This document shows positions 16,514 through 24,900 of a stretch of DNA of 64,000 bases, piece by piece. The first letter of the stretch is position 1, and each line of letters starts with the position of its first letter. The translations under genes were made by a program, and so were the position numbers. Origin of the DNA: Mycolicibacterium holsaticum DSM 44478 = JCM 12374 (GTDB lineage: Bacteria; Actinomycetota; Actinomycetes; Mycobacteriales; Mycobacteriaceae); the NCBI RefSeq assembly GCF_019645835.1, contig NZ_CP080998.1, forward strand, positions 5,146,001-5,210,000. Direction: 5' to 3'. Under the pieces are notes generated by a model. It saw only the letters and a program-made list of their open reading frames with translations, was not told where the DNA came from and searched no databases.

Positions 16514-18085
16514 CTACTCGCACTTTCCCGCCCGTTTGTCCCTTTCGGCGTGAAGGAAGCGTGCGCGCAGTTCGTTCTTCAACACCTTGCCGGTCAGGTT
16601 TCGCGGCAGCGCGTCTACCAGTTCGAGACGCTCGGGCGATTTGTGACGGCTCAAGCCTTGTCCCTGACAATGTTCGGCCAGCACCGACAGCGTGATCTCG
16701 GTTTCGGGCTCCGGTACGACGACAGCACAAACCCGTTCTCCGGTACGGGGATCCGGCACCCCGATGACCGCGACGTCGGCGACGGCGGGATGGGTGGCCA
16801 ACACGCCCTCGATCTCCAGCGCCGAGATGTTCTCCGCATTGCGGATGATCGCGTCCTTGATCCGGCCGGTGACCGCGACATTGCCGTCGGCGTCGATCCG
16901 TCCCCGATCACCGCTACGGAACCAGCCGTCGGCGTCGAACGCATCGGCGTCAAGCGACGAATCGACGTAGCCCAGGAAACACTGGGGCCCCTTGAGGCGC
17001 AGTTCGCCTTCCTCACCGACCCCCACCACACGCTCGTTCTCGTCGACCACCCGTACCGACACGCCCGGCACCGGCCGCCCGACCGTGTGATCGAGGACTT
17101 CGGGTTCGCCGTCCGGCGGCGGCGAGGTCACGACCGGAAACTCGGTCAGCCCCCACGAGTTCGCGATGCCGGCGACCGAAAGCGTCTCGCGTGCCTGCCG
17201 CCCCAGTTCGGGGGTGATCGGCGCTCCCCCTCCGACACACCCGCGTAAATCCGGAAACAGTGGCTCGGCGCCGTGTTCACGCTGGGCAGCCATGTAGGCA
17301 ACGAAAAACGGCGTTGCCGATCCGAGCATCGTCGGACGGTGCGCGGCGACTGCCTTCGGCGTGACGGCGGGATCGAATGCGTCGAACAGCACCAGGCGCA
17401 TACCTGTCAGCAGGCTGGCAGCCAACATCGCCGCACCGCCGATGTGCGACACCGGAAACGCGATCGGGTTGACGTCGCTGCTCGAGGCGCCGAACATCCC
17501 CACCACCCCCGCCGAACCGGCGATCACCGAGCGGTCACAGTGCCGGATACCTTTCGGTGCTGCGGTCGTGCCCGACGAGTAGTAGACCCACCGCGCATCC
17601 TCGTCGGTGGTCGGTGGTGACGGCAGCAGCGCCGGATCGCCCCCCGGCAGCCGAAGATCCCCGGCGACCGGCGCGCCGTGGTCCACGACCACAATCGTCA
17701 TCGGCCGTTCGCGGGTCAGCTCCTCGGCGAGCGCGACGTGATCGAATCCGCGCCACATCCCGGGAACGACGAAGATCTCGGTACCGAGTTGCGCGGTCAC
17801 AAACCGGATTTCGGCTTCGCGCCAGATCGGCAGTACCGGGTTCTGGATTGCGCCGAGTCGGGTCAGCGCCACCATCACGACCATCGTCTCCAGAGTGCTC
17901 GGCAGTTGCCACGTCACCACGGTGCCTTCCGCGACCCCACGCTCGGCGAACGCGGCGGCGGCGCGCTCCGCCGCATCGCGCAACTGGCTGTTCGTCAAGC
18001 TGCGGCCGTAGTCGTCAACGAGTACGACGCGGTCGGGATGCTTCTGGGCCGCCGCGTCGACCAAGCCCCAATAGGTCTGCGCCAT
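16514..18085 (-). CDS. Acyl-CoA synthetase (FadD-like, ANL superfamily)
   Basis: A 523-residue adenylate-forming CoA ligase. Motifs are YYSSGTTAAPKG for AMP binding, NSWGLTEFP, GWFRSGDRGRID, GRIKDAIIRNAENIS and the terminal Lys in NLTGKVLKNELR. It is the last gene of a four-gene minus-strand operon (amidohydrolase, two acyl-CoA dehydrogenases, ligase) whose promoter lies near 21.48 kb. The start ATG overlaps the stop of the dehydrogenase (TGATG). The pathway role is presumably activation of the acid that the adjacent dehydrogenases desaturate. Confidence 0.88.
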   Translation of the reverse strand: MAQTYWGLVDAAAQKHPDRVVLVDDYGRSLTNSQLRDAAERAAAAFAERGVAEGTVVTWQLPSTLETMVVMVALTRLGAIQNPVLPIWREAEIRFVTAQLGTEIFVVPGMWRGFDHVALAEELTRERPMTIVVVDHGAPVAGDLRLPGGDPALLPSPPTTDEDARWVYYSSGTTAAPKGIRHCDRSVIAGSAGVVGMFGASSSDVNPIAFPVSHIGGAAMLAASLLTGMRLVLFDAFDPAVTPKAVAAHRPTMLGSATPFFVAYMAAQREHGAEPLFPDLRGCVGGGAPITPELGRQARETLSVAGIANSWGLTEFPVVTSPPPDGEPEVLDHTVGRPVPGVSVRVVDENERVVGVGEEGELRLKGPQCFLGYVDSSLDADAFDADGWFRSGDRGRIDADGNVAVTGRIKDAIIRNAENISALEIEGVLATHPAVADVAVIGVPDPRTGERVCAVVVPEPETEITLSVLAEHCQGQGLSRHKSPERLELVDALPRNLTGKVLKNELRARFLHAERDKRAGKCE

Positions 18086-19284
18086 CAGCGCGTCGGCAAT
18101 TGGAGGCGTCGTTTGGCCAGGATGTTGCGCATCATCTCAGAGCTGCCACCGGACACGGTGTATGCACGCGACCACAGCCAGCATTCTTTCAGACGCTGTT
18201 TGGCCAGTGCCACGCCCGGATCGGAGGCGACCGTGCAGACCATCGCCGACAGCTGCGCGCCGTAGGCCGAAACCCGGTGATACGTCTCGGCGAAGCTGAG
18301 CTTGGCGATCGAACCGTCCCCGGTCTGCTCGGTACCGGCCACCATGCGTTCGACGTGGTCGTCGATGAAGGCTTTGGCCACCTCGACCTCGACCGCCAAG
18401 TCGGTGACCTGATGGCGGATGTCCTCGTGCTGCAGTGCGGGCATGTCGTCGATCCGGCCGTGACGAGCCACCGTGACCAGGTCGTCGATCAGCAGTTCCA
18501 GCAGGATGACGTTGCCGCCGATGCCGAAGCGTTCGAAATCCAGTCCCGCCATGATGATCGACCAGCCCTGGCCCGGCGCGCCGATCAGGCTGTCGGCAGC
18601 GATCCTCACACCGTCAAAGAAGACCTCGTTGACCTCGATCGCCTCGTTGATCGTGCGGATCGGACGGATCTCGATGCCCGGTGCGGCCAACGGCACGCTG
18701 AACGCCGACAGGCCGTGGTGCCGTGACGACGACGGATCGGTGCGGAATAGCGCCAACCCCATGTCGGCCCAGTGCCCGTCGGTGATCCACGTCTTCTGCC
18801 CGTCGATCACCCATGATCCGTCGGGCTGCGCGGTGCCCCTGCAACGCACGGCGGCGATATCGCTGCCCGCGTCGGGCTCGCTGAGCAACTGGCACCACAC
18901 ATGCTCGCTGCTCCGGATCCGCGGCAGCAGCGCGGCTTTCTGCTCATCGGAGCCGAATTGCAGCAGTACGTGCGCCGCCAGGTTGACCTGGTCGACCGGC
19001 CGCGGAGCACGCGCCCGCAGGATCTCCTCGGAAACAATCCGGTCGTGCAGCGGATGGTGGTCGGCGCGTCCGCCGTACTCGACCGGCCAGTCCCCGCCGA
19101 CGAAACCGGCGTGGAACAGCGACGCAAACCAGGTGCGCAGCCGGGTTTCCTGCCCGGCATCCTCCGGCGCCCGATGTCCCTCGCGGGCCTCGAACGGCGG
19201 CGCATATTCGGCGACATGAGCTCTCACGCGGTCACGGAACTCGGTCAGCTCGGTGTCGGTGGGCCGGGCACTCGGGGCACTCAC
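18085..19284 (-). CDS. Acyl-CoA dehydrogenase, alpha-type subunit
   Basis: A 399-residue FAD acyl-CoA dehydrogenase. GGDWPVEYGG, WCQLLSEPDAGSDIAA, GQKTWITDGHWAD and the C-terminal YTVSGGSSEMMRNILAKRRL are visible. The usual catalytic Glu before the GGSSE-like segment is not evident. It pairs by GTGA overlap with the shorter dehydrogenase encoded upstream. That arrangement resembles the heteromeric ChsE1/ChsE2-type dehydrogenases of mycobacterial steroid degradation, so an alpha2beta2 enzyme is likely. Confidence 0.85.
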   Translation of the reverse strand: MSAPSARPTDTELTEFRDRVRAHVAEYAPPFEAREGHRAPEDAGQETRLRTWFASLFHAGFVGGDWPVEYGGRADHHPLHDRIVSEEILRARAPRPVDQVNLAAHVLLQFGSDEQKAALLPRIRSSEHVWCQLLSEPDAGSDIAAVRCRGTAQPDGSWVIDGQKTWITDGHWADMGLALFRTDPSSSRHHGLSAFSVPLAAPGIEIRPIRTINEAIEVNEVFFDGVRIAADSLIGAPGQGWSIIMAGLDFERFGIGGNVILLELLIDDLVTVARHGRIDDMPALQHEDIRHQVTDLAVEVEVAKAFIDDHVERMVAGTEQTGDGSIAKLSFAETYHRVSAYGAQLSAMVCTVASDPGVALAKQRLKECWLWSRAYTVSGGSSEMMRNILAKRRLQLPTR

Positions 19285-20261
19285 CAGCCGGCCCCCGCCG
19301 CGAAGAGCGCGCGACTCGAGCGCGCCGTGCCGAGCAGATATCCGTTGGTGAAGACCCGCCGCAGCTCATGGTGCAGCGGATACTCCCAGGTGAAACCGAT
19401 GCCGCCGGAGAGCTGCATGCACTCGTCGACGGCGGCGGCGGCGTTGGCTGCCACGAAGGCATGCGCCGCGGCGGACAACTGCACCCCCGTCGCACATTCG
19501 GCGGCCAGCGCACGGGCGGCCTTGGTGAGAACCGCGCGGGCCTTGGCCTCGAACACCAACAGCTCCACCAGACGGTGTTGCACCGCTTGGAAACTCGCGA
19601 TCGGCGCACCGAACGCCACGCGATCCCTGAGGTAGGCGACCAACCGCTCGAAGGTCGCCGACAGCGCGCCCAGCGAATCCGCGCTGAGCAAGACTCTGGC
19701 CAGTGCGAGCAGCTGCCGGGCCCGGTCGGGTCCGCCGATCTGCACACTGTCCGCGCCGGCCAGCGCTACCCGCCACACCGGCCGGTTGACGTCCAACAGC
19801 TCGTCGTCGACCTCGCGCGGCAGGGCATCGGCGGCCTCGAACAGCTGAATTCCGTTGCCGTCGAACGCGACGATGATCTCGACCGCATCGGCGCGCGCCA
19901 CCCGGGTGACCGCCCCGGTCAGCGCACACGCCGCCATGCCGGTCCCGTCGAGCATCGCGGGCAACCATCGGTCGCGCACATCGCTCGGCGCCGAACTCAG
20001 GGCCGCCGCCGCGGTGACGCAGCCCAGCCAGTGCGTCGAGTTCCCCGACCGGCCGAGTTCCTCGGCGATCACCGTGGTCTCGACCGGACGCCATCCGCTG
20101 CCGCCGAGCTCCTCGTCGACCAGCAGTCCCGTCCAGTCCATCGCCGCGAGGTCCTTGAGCGCGTCCTGCGTTCCGCATCCGGCCAGGAACTCTCGCGCCG
20201 CATCACGAACCAGTTCGATGTCGACAGCATCGTCGAGGGCGGCATCTCCCTCGGTGCCCAC
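19281..20261 (-). CDS. Acyl-CoA dehydrogenase, short beta-type subunit
   Basis: A 326-residue acyl-CoA dehydrogenase homologue, clearly shorter than the approximately 380-400 residues of single-chain enzymes. The beta domain is reduced and the substrate-loop motifs are weak. The C-terminal region FGAPIASFQAVQHRLVE and LSGGIGFTWEYPLHHELRR is conserved. Such subunits resemble the ChsE1-like partner in heterotetrameric dehydrogenases. The GTG start lies 6 bases after the amidohydrolase stop, and the stop overlaps the next dehydrogenase. Confidence 0.83.
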   Translation of the reverse strand: MGTEGDAALDDAVDIELVRDAAREFLAGCGTQDALKDLAAMDWTGLLVDEELGGSGWRPVETTVIAEELGRSGNSTHWLGCVTAAAALSSAPSDVRDRWLPAMLDGTGMAACALTGAVTRVARADAVEIIVAFDGNGIQLFEAADALPREVDDELLDVNRPVWRVALAGADSVQIGGPDRARQLLALARVLLSADSLGALSATFERLVAYLRDRVAFGAPIASFQAVQHRLVELLVFEAKARAVLTKAARALAAECATGVQLSAAAHAFVAANAAAAVDECMQLSGGIGFTWEYPLHHELRRVFTNGYLLGTARSSRALFAAGAGW

Positions 20262-20267
20262 TACCGG

Positions 20268-21461
20268 TCAGCTCCCCAGCAACAGTTGTTCGGCGTTACC
20301 GCGCATGATGCGTCGCTTCGCCGCGTCGTCGAGCGGGTCGAGCAGTTTGACGAAGTCCGCCGGTTCGGCCAGCCCTTCGGCGTGCGGGAAATCCGAACCC
20401 ATCACCAGCACGTCGTCGTAGCCGAGACTGGAAACGATGCCCGGAACGTCGTCCTCCGGGTACGGCACCACGCGGACGTGCCTGCGGAAGATCGCCGACG
20501 GCCGCTCGGTCAGCTTGCCACCGATCCACGGCCCGTTGCGGCCCATCCCCCTGCTCTTGTCCATGTGCTTGATGAAGAACGGCACCCACTCGGCGCCGTG
20601 CTCGGCCACCAGCGCGTTGAGCTTCGGGAAACGGCCGAACAGGTTGTCGAAGACCAGCGCCGACAGCGTGTCCTCGATCGGCCGCTGACCGTAGATGTTC
20701 ATCCACTGCCACGCCGACATATGCCACGACGCGGGGTCGGGGTTCTGTCCCCACGCGGGGGACATCGCGGTGAAGTACCAGAACGGCATGATGTGGTACA
20801 CCAGCACGCAACCGGCCTCTTCGAGCCGCGCGTAGATCGGGTCGAAGTAGGGATCGCCCGGCGACCGGCCGTAGGCCGGGCCGGTCGGCAGCATCACGAA
20901 CTTGGCGCCCGCGGCGATGATCGCCTCCGTCTCCGCGACCGCGGAGTCGAGGTCGCGCAGTGACAGCATCGCCACCGCGTAGATGCGGTCCTCGAAGTTG
21001 AAGCCCCACTCCTCGTCGATCCAGCGGTTGAACGACCGCAGGTTGGCATACAGCGCAGGGGTGTCGTCGACGTAGTGTTCGGCGGCCAGCGCCATCCCGC
21101 TGGGATAGATCACCATCCGCTCGACGTTCTGCTTGGCCATCACCGCCAGCCGGGCCGAACGTTCGATGTACTCCGGTTGCATGGGCTGCGGTTCGTAGGA
21201 TTCCTCGGGGTTGCCCGAACCCATCTGGCGCAGCATCTCCTTGAGCGAACCTGGGCGGTACGCCACGTCCAGGCCGAGACCGCCTTCGCTGTTGAACGTC
21301 GCCACACGGTGGCCCGCGAGGATCGCCTCCACCCCGTCAGCGCCCCGCACGGTCGTGATCGCGCGGTCCTTGAACTCTTCCGGCAGGTATCGGGTAAAGG
21401 CGTCGCGTGTCTCGTAGCAGTGCGTATCGCAGTCAATGATGCCGTAGTCGAGGGTGGTCAC
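20268..21461 (-). CDS. Amidohydrolase-2 family metal-dependent hydrolase
   Basis: A 397-residue TIM-barrel amidohydrolase. The N-terminal IDCDTHCYETRDAF shows DTH in place of HxH, and the C-terminal MGSDFPHAEGLAEP holds the barrel Asp. It is more distant from the 15.3 and 24.9 kb paralogues than those two are from each other. The GTG start at 21459-21461 has GAAGGAG upstream. It is the first gene of the minus-strand operon with two dehydrogenases and a ligase. A perfect operator repeat is 20 bases upstream. The product may release the acid that the ligase activates, but this is inference. Confidence 0.85.
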   Translation of the reverse strand: MTTLDYGIIDCDTHCYETRDAFTRYLPEEFKDRAITTVRGADGVEAILAGHRVATFNSEGGLGLDVAYRPGSLKEMLRQMGSGNPEESYEPQPMQPEYIERSARLAVMAKQNVERMVIYPSGMALAAEHYVDDTPALYANLRSFNRWIDEEWGFNFEDRIYAVAMLSLRDLDSAVAETEAIIAAGAKFVMLPTGPAYGRSPGDPYFDPIYARLEEAGCVLVYHIMPFWYFTAMSPAWGQNPDPASWHMSAWQWMNIYGQRPIEDTLSALVFDNLFGRFPKLNALVAEHGAEWVPFFIKHMDKSRGMGRNGPWIGGKLTERPSAIFRRHVRVVPYPEDDVPGIVSSLGYDDVLVMGSDFPHAEGLAEPADFVKLLDPLDDAAKRRIMRGNAEQLLLGS

Positions 21462-21480
21462 CGCGCCGCTCCTTCGTTGC

Positions 21481-21496
21481 GAGAATGCTTATTCTC
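21481..21496. promoter_or_regulatory. Operator-like perfect inverted repeat, GAGAAT-N4-ATTCTC
   Basis: GAGAATGCTTATTCTC, located between the divergent amidohydrolase operon and the acyl-CoA dehydrogenase at 21665. A palindromic site could regulate both directions. Confidence 0.65.
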
Positions 21497-21664
21497 TCTT
21501 TCAGGAAAAGATACTATCCTCCATCGGTAATGCCTATCCCGGGAAGTCTCGAATGGGTGCGGTCGCAGGACGGCTCACCACGAAGCCGGCCACCGGCGTG
21601 CCAGCGCGGAAGGAAAACATGGCTGCACCAACGGTATTGACCGCAGGTGGGGCAGGCGGTCTGC

Positions 21665-22801
21665 GTGTCCACGGCTGAACCGGTCGATCTGGGCGACCTC
21701 CGCGAGGTGGTCCGCGACTTCCTCGCCGCGCGCTCGCCCAGCAGTGCAGTACGGACCGCGATGGATTCCGGTTACGACCACGGCCTCTGGCGTGAGCTGG
21801 CCGCCGACCTCGGCCTGGCCGCGATCGCGGTGCCCGAGGAGTTCGGCGGTGCCGGGGCGGGCATGGCGGAGCTGACCGTCGTATTCGAGGAGATGGGCGC
21901 GGCACTGCTGTGCGCGCCGTACTTCGCCACGGTCGCGTTGGCGATCCCGACGCTGCTCGGCAGCGCCGATGCGGCCGCGGCGCGGGAGTACCTGCCCTCG
22001 CTTGTCGACGGCGCGAGGACCGCCACCGTGATCTTCAACGGAACCCTCGATGCCTTCGACCCCGCCGCGGTGACGTTGACGGCGCGCAGCGGCCCCGACT
22101 ATCGGCTGTACGGAGCCGCCGATCGCGTCATCGACGGATACACCGCGAATACCGTTTTGGCCGTGGCGAATACGGATGTCGGCACGACGCTGTTCGCGGT
22201 CGACACGGATGCCTCGGATGCCGCCGGACTCACCCGTGAGCCGCTGGCGACGCTGGACCGCACGCGCAAGGTGGCCCGGCTGAACTTCGACGGCGTCAGC
22301 GCCCGGCGCATCGGCGTCGACGGCGGCGCGGCCCCCGGCCTGCAGCGGGCATACCACCTCGCGGTCGTCGCGCTCGCCGCCGAACAGCTCGGCGCCGCGC
22401 AACGATGCCTGGACATGGCCGTGAACTACGCCAAGGAACGGATCCAGTTCGGGCGGGCCATCGGCAGCTTTCAGGCCGTCAAGCACCGCTGCGCGGACAT
22501 GCTCGTGGCGGTGGAAGGCGCCCGATCCGCCGTGCAGCACGCCGCCGGACTTCCCGACGGTGAGGACCTCGCTGTGGCGGCGTCGGTGGCCAAGATGGCG
22601 TGCTCAGAGGCGTTCCTGCAGGTCGCGCTGGACAACATGCGCGTCCACGGCGGCATCGGGTTCACCTGGGAGCACGACGCACACCTCTACGTCCGCCGCG
22701 CGAAGACCACCCAGCTGATCTTCGGCACCCCCGACCACCACGCCCAGGCTCTGGCGACCCTCGTCGCATCATCGGGCCACCAACCGGAAGGACCACCGTG
22801 A
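21665..22801 (+). CDS. Acyl-CoA dehydrogenase, beta-type
   Basis: A 378-residue acyl-CoA dehydrogenase of the type whose C-terminus reads MRVHGGIGFTWEHDAHLYVRR followed by LIFGTP. The usual catalytic Glu is absent at the C-terminal position. FGRAIGSFQAVKHRCADM is conserved. Such proteins often work as the partner in a heteromeric dehydrogenase. The nearest alpha-type candidate is in the divergent operon (18085-19284). GTG at 21665 is chosen over GTG at 21647 by domain position. A 19-codon frame with a good ribosome site starts at 21619 and overlaps this start. The stop overlaps the next gene (GTGA). Confidence 0.82.
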   Translation: MSTAEPVDLGDLREVVRDFLAARSPSSAVRTAMDSGYDHGLWRELAADLGLAAIAVPEEFGGAGAGMAELTVVFEEMGAALLCAPYFATVALAIPTLLGSADAAAAREYLPSLVDGARTATVIFNGTLDAFDPAAVTLTARSGPDYRLYGAADRVIDGYTANTVLAVANTDVGTTLFAVDTDASDAAGLTREPLATLDRTRKVARLNFDGVSARRIGVDGGAAPGLQRAYHLAVVALAAEQLGAAQRCLDMAVNYAKERIQFGRAIGSFQAVKHRCADMLVAVEGARSAVQHAAGLPDGEDLAVAASVAKMACSEAFLQVALDNMRVHGGIGFTWEHDAHLYVRRAKTTQLIFGTPDHHAQALATLVASSGHQPEGPP

Positions 22802-23697
22802 CCGTTTCGTACTCGCTTGAACTACCCACCCAGCGGGTGGAGGCGGCGCCCGAGTTCGTCACCGCCGAAGCGATAGCGGAGATCGCCCGCAGCGCCGAGG
22901 CCGGCGGATTCGCCGCGGTCCATGTCACCGACCACCCCGCGCCCGATGCGAAGTGGCTCGACCACGGCGGGCATCACGCCCTTGACCCGTTCGTCGCGCT
23001 TTCGTTCGCCGCCGCGGTCACCACCGACGTGAAGCTGTTGACCAACGTCTACATCGCCGCCTATCGGAACCCGTTTCTCGGCGCGAAATCGATCCAGAGC
23101 CTCGCCGTGTTGTCGGGCGGAAGGCTCATCCTCGGCACCGCCGCTGGCTACCTGAAGCCTGAATTCAAAGCACTCGGAATCGATTTCGACACCCGAGGCG
23201 CCTTACTCGACGAGGCGCTCGACGTGCTGAGCAAGCTGATGACCGGTGAGGACACCGCATACGAAGGCACGTCGTTCAACGCGCGCGGGGTCCGGCTGCG
23301 GCCGGTGCCTGCGACGCCTCCACCCATCTGGGTCGGCGGCAACAGCAAGCCCGCCGTGCGGCGCGCGGTGTCCCGCGCCCAGGGCTGGGCGCCGTTCAAC
23401 ACGTTCGGCTACGCGGCGGCCTCACGCACCGCGGAGATCTCCACGCTCGAGGATCTGGAGTCCGTGATCGCGTGGGCCAAGAGATACGCGGCAGAAGTCG
23501 GCCGCACCGCACCGTTGGACATCTGCTTTTCGGCGGGCAATCTGCTCGACGACACCAGGTCGACCGACGAACGGCACGCGACGATCGCGAAGCTGGAGTC
23601 CATGGGGGTGACCTGGCTGACCATCGCTCCCCAGGGTGCGGACCGCGCCGAGGTCATCGATCACGCGCGGGCGTTCGCCGAGGAGTTCATCGCATAA
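22798..23697 (+). CDS. LLM-class F420-dependent oxidoreductase
   Basis: A 299-residue luciferase-like TIM-barrel protein. VHVTDHPAPDAKW, VALSFAAAVTTDVKLLTNV, AVLSGGRLILGTAAGYLKPEF and PPIWVGGNSKPAVRRA are typical of the actinobacterial F420-dependent group. Expected role: hydride transfer to or from a catabolic intermediate using F420, or a monooxygenase role. The GTG start overlaps the dehydrogenase stop. Its 3' end overlaps the opposing SnoaL-like gene by 11 bases. Confidence 0.85.
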   Translation: MTVSYSLELPTQRVEAAPEFVTAEAIAEIARSAEAGGFAAVHVTDHPAPDAKWLDHGGHHALDPFVALSFAAAVTTDVKLLTNVYIAAYRNPFLGAKSIQSLAVLSGGRLILGTAAGYLKPEFKALGIDFDTRGALLDEALDVLSKLMTGEDTAYEGTSFNARGVRLRPVPATPPPIWVGGNSKPAVRRAVSRAQGWAPFNTFGYAAASRTAEISTLEDLESVIAWAKRYAAEVGRTAPLDICFSAGNLLDDTRSTDERHATIAKLESMGVTWLTIAPQGADRAEVIDHARAFAEEFIA

Positions 23698-24124
23698 GGC
23701 TGTCGGCCGCGAACCCGTCGACGCCGATGCGCCTGTGCGCGAACAGCCATCGCCCGGCGACGGGCACCAGGACGTCGCGATAGCGGCCCCAATGGTCGAG
23801 CCCGACGTCGGTGTGCACGGCAAAATAGCTGCTGACTTCGACGCGATCTCGGGCCACCTGTCCGAACCGGACGCTCGAAACGTGGTGCCGGACGTGGGAC
23901 GGCGCGCGCCGAGCGGAATCCGGCTGCCCGGCCATCGCGGCGCCCAGACCCGCTTCGATCGCCGCGGGGCCCGTCAGCGGTCCGGAGCCGCCGCTGAATT
24001 CCAGCACACCTTCGGGTGCAAAGCACTGCGCCAGCGCGTGCAGATCGAACCGGTCGGTGGCGGCGGTGTAGTCGGATAGCGTCTGGCGAACCGACTCTCG
24101 GACTTCAAGTTCCCAACCGTCCAT
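23687..24124 (-). CDS. SnoaL/NTF2-like protein
   Basis: A 145-residue alpha+beta cone protein of the SnoaL-like (nuclear transport factor 2) superfamily. It has the characteristic YTAATDRFDLHALAQCFA helix start followed by beta strands (SSYFAVHTDVGLDHWGRYRD). Such proteins include ketosteroid-isomerase-like enzymes, hydratases and non-catalytic binders, so the reaction is not assigned. The ATG at 24122-24124 is preceded by GGAGG. It is divergent from the isochorismatase-fold gene, with a putative operator in between. Confidence 0.75.
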   Translation of the reverse strand: MDGWELEVRESVRQTLSDYTAATDRFDLHALAQCFAPEGVLEFSGGSGPLTGPAAIEAGLGAAMAGQPDSARRAPSHVRHHVSSVRFGQVARDRVEVSSYFAVHTDVGLDHWGRYRDVLVPVAGRWLFAHRRIGVDGFAADSLMR

Positions 24125-24159
24125 TTGGCCTCCGCGGTAAACACAAGTTGCCGTGACAC

Positions 24160-24175
24160 GATAACGTCTGTTCTC
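24160..24175. promoter_or_regulatory. Putative operator overlapping a leaderless promoter
   Basis: GATAAC-GTCT-GTTCTC ends directly at the ATG of the gene at 24176. TAACGT (24162-24167) inside the repeat is 8 bases from the ATG and could be the -10 box, so a bound repressor would cover both -10 and transcript start. Confidence 0.55.
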
Positions 24176-24811
24176 ATGCCGCAACCACGCCTGCTCGATC
24201 TTCTCAACCCCGCCACCACCGCGCTCGTCACCCAGGAGTGTCAGGGCGGGGTCATCGGCCCGCAAGCGGGGCTGCCGATGCTCGCAGAAGAAGCGCGCCG
24301 CGAGGCGATTCCGAATATCGCCACCCTGCTCGACGCCGCCCGGGCAGCCGGGGTCACGGTGGTGCACTGCCTGATCCAGAAGCGCCAGGACCAACGGGGC
24401 TCCAACACCAACGCCCGGCTGTTCATGGCCGGTAAGTCCTTCGCCGCCGACTTGACGCCCGGCAGTCCGGGCGCCTCCGTGCTGCCCGAACTCGGCCAGG
24501 CGCCCAGTGACATCGTTCTGACCCGTCTACACGGCGTCGGCCCCATGACCGGCACCGACCTCGACTCGGTGCTGCGCAACCTGAATGTCAGAACCATTGT
24601 GGGCGTGGGTGTTTCGGTCAACATCGCGATCACGAACTTCGTGATGGACGCCGTCAACCGCAGCTACCAGTTCGTGCTGCCCCGCGACGCGGTGAGTGGC
24701 TATCCACGCGAATACGCCGAGTCGGTCATCGACAACACGTTGGCCCTGCTCGCGACGGTGACCACCACCGAAGCCGTTGTCCAAGCGTGGCGTGAGCTCG
24801 CAGCCGACTAA
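24176..24811 (+). CDS. Isochorismatase-fold protein, catalytic residues replaced
   Basis: A 211-residue cysteine-hydrolase (isochorismatase) fold protein. In active members the triad is Asp, Lys and Cys. Here the Asp position appears as Gln20 (LVTQECQ), the Lys position as Arg117 (VLTRLHG), and the Cys position as Ala151 (VGVSVNIAITNFVMDA). It may be a non-catalytic binder or use a different mechanism, for example through Cys22. The ATG at 24176 is directly preceded by a putative operator and has no ribosome site, consistent with leaderless expression. Confidence 0.75.
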   Translation: MPQPRLLDLLNPATTALVTQECQGGVIGPQAGLPMLAEEARREAIPNIATLLDAARAAGVTVVHCLIQKRQDQRGSNTNARLFMAGKSFAADLTPGSPGASVLPELGQAPSDIVLTRLHGVGPMTGTDLDSVLRNLNVRTIVGVGVSVNIAITNFVMDAVNRSYQFVLPRDAVSGYPREYAESVIDNTLALLATVTTTEAVVQAWRELAAD

Positions 24812-24837
24812 CCCGTTATGGATGTCGCCCACCCTTG

Positions 24838-24856
24838 GTGATAACGTCATTCTCAC
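24838..24856. promoter_or_regulatory. Putative operator (3-base spacer variant)
   Basis: GTGATAAC-GTC-ATTCTCAC, with 8-base arms that match except at two positions. It lies about 45 bases upstream of the amidohydrolase start at 24901. Confidence 0.55.
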
Positions 24857-24900
24857 TTACCGTAAACGGTCATATTCGCTGCTCTGAGGAGGTCGGCCAT

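Noticed and set aside
19368..20963. A 531-codon plus-strand frame
   Set aside because: Antisense to the dehydrogenase and amidohydrolase genes; composition is Arg/Gly/His-rich and shadow-like.
23646..24079. Plus-strand frames opposite the SnoaL-like gene
   Set aside because: The minus-strand gene has a GGAGG ribosome site and a recognisable fold; the opposite frames do not.
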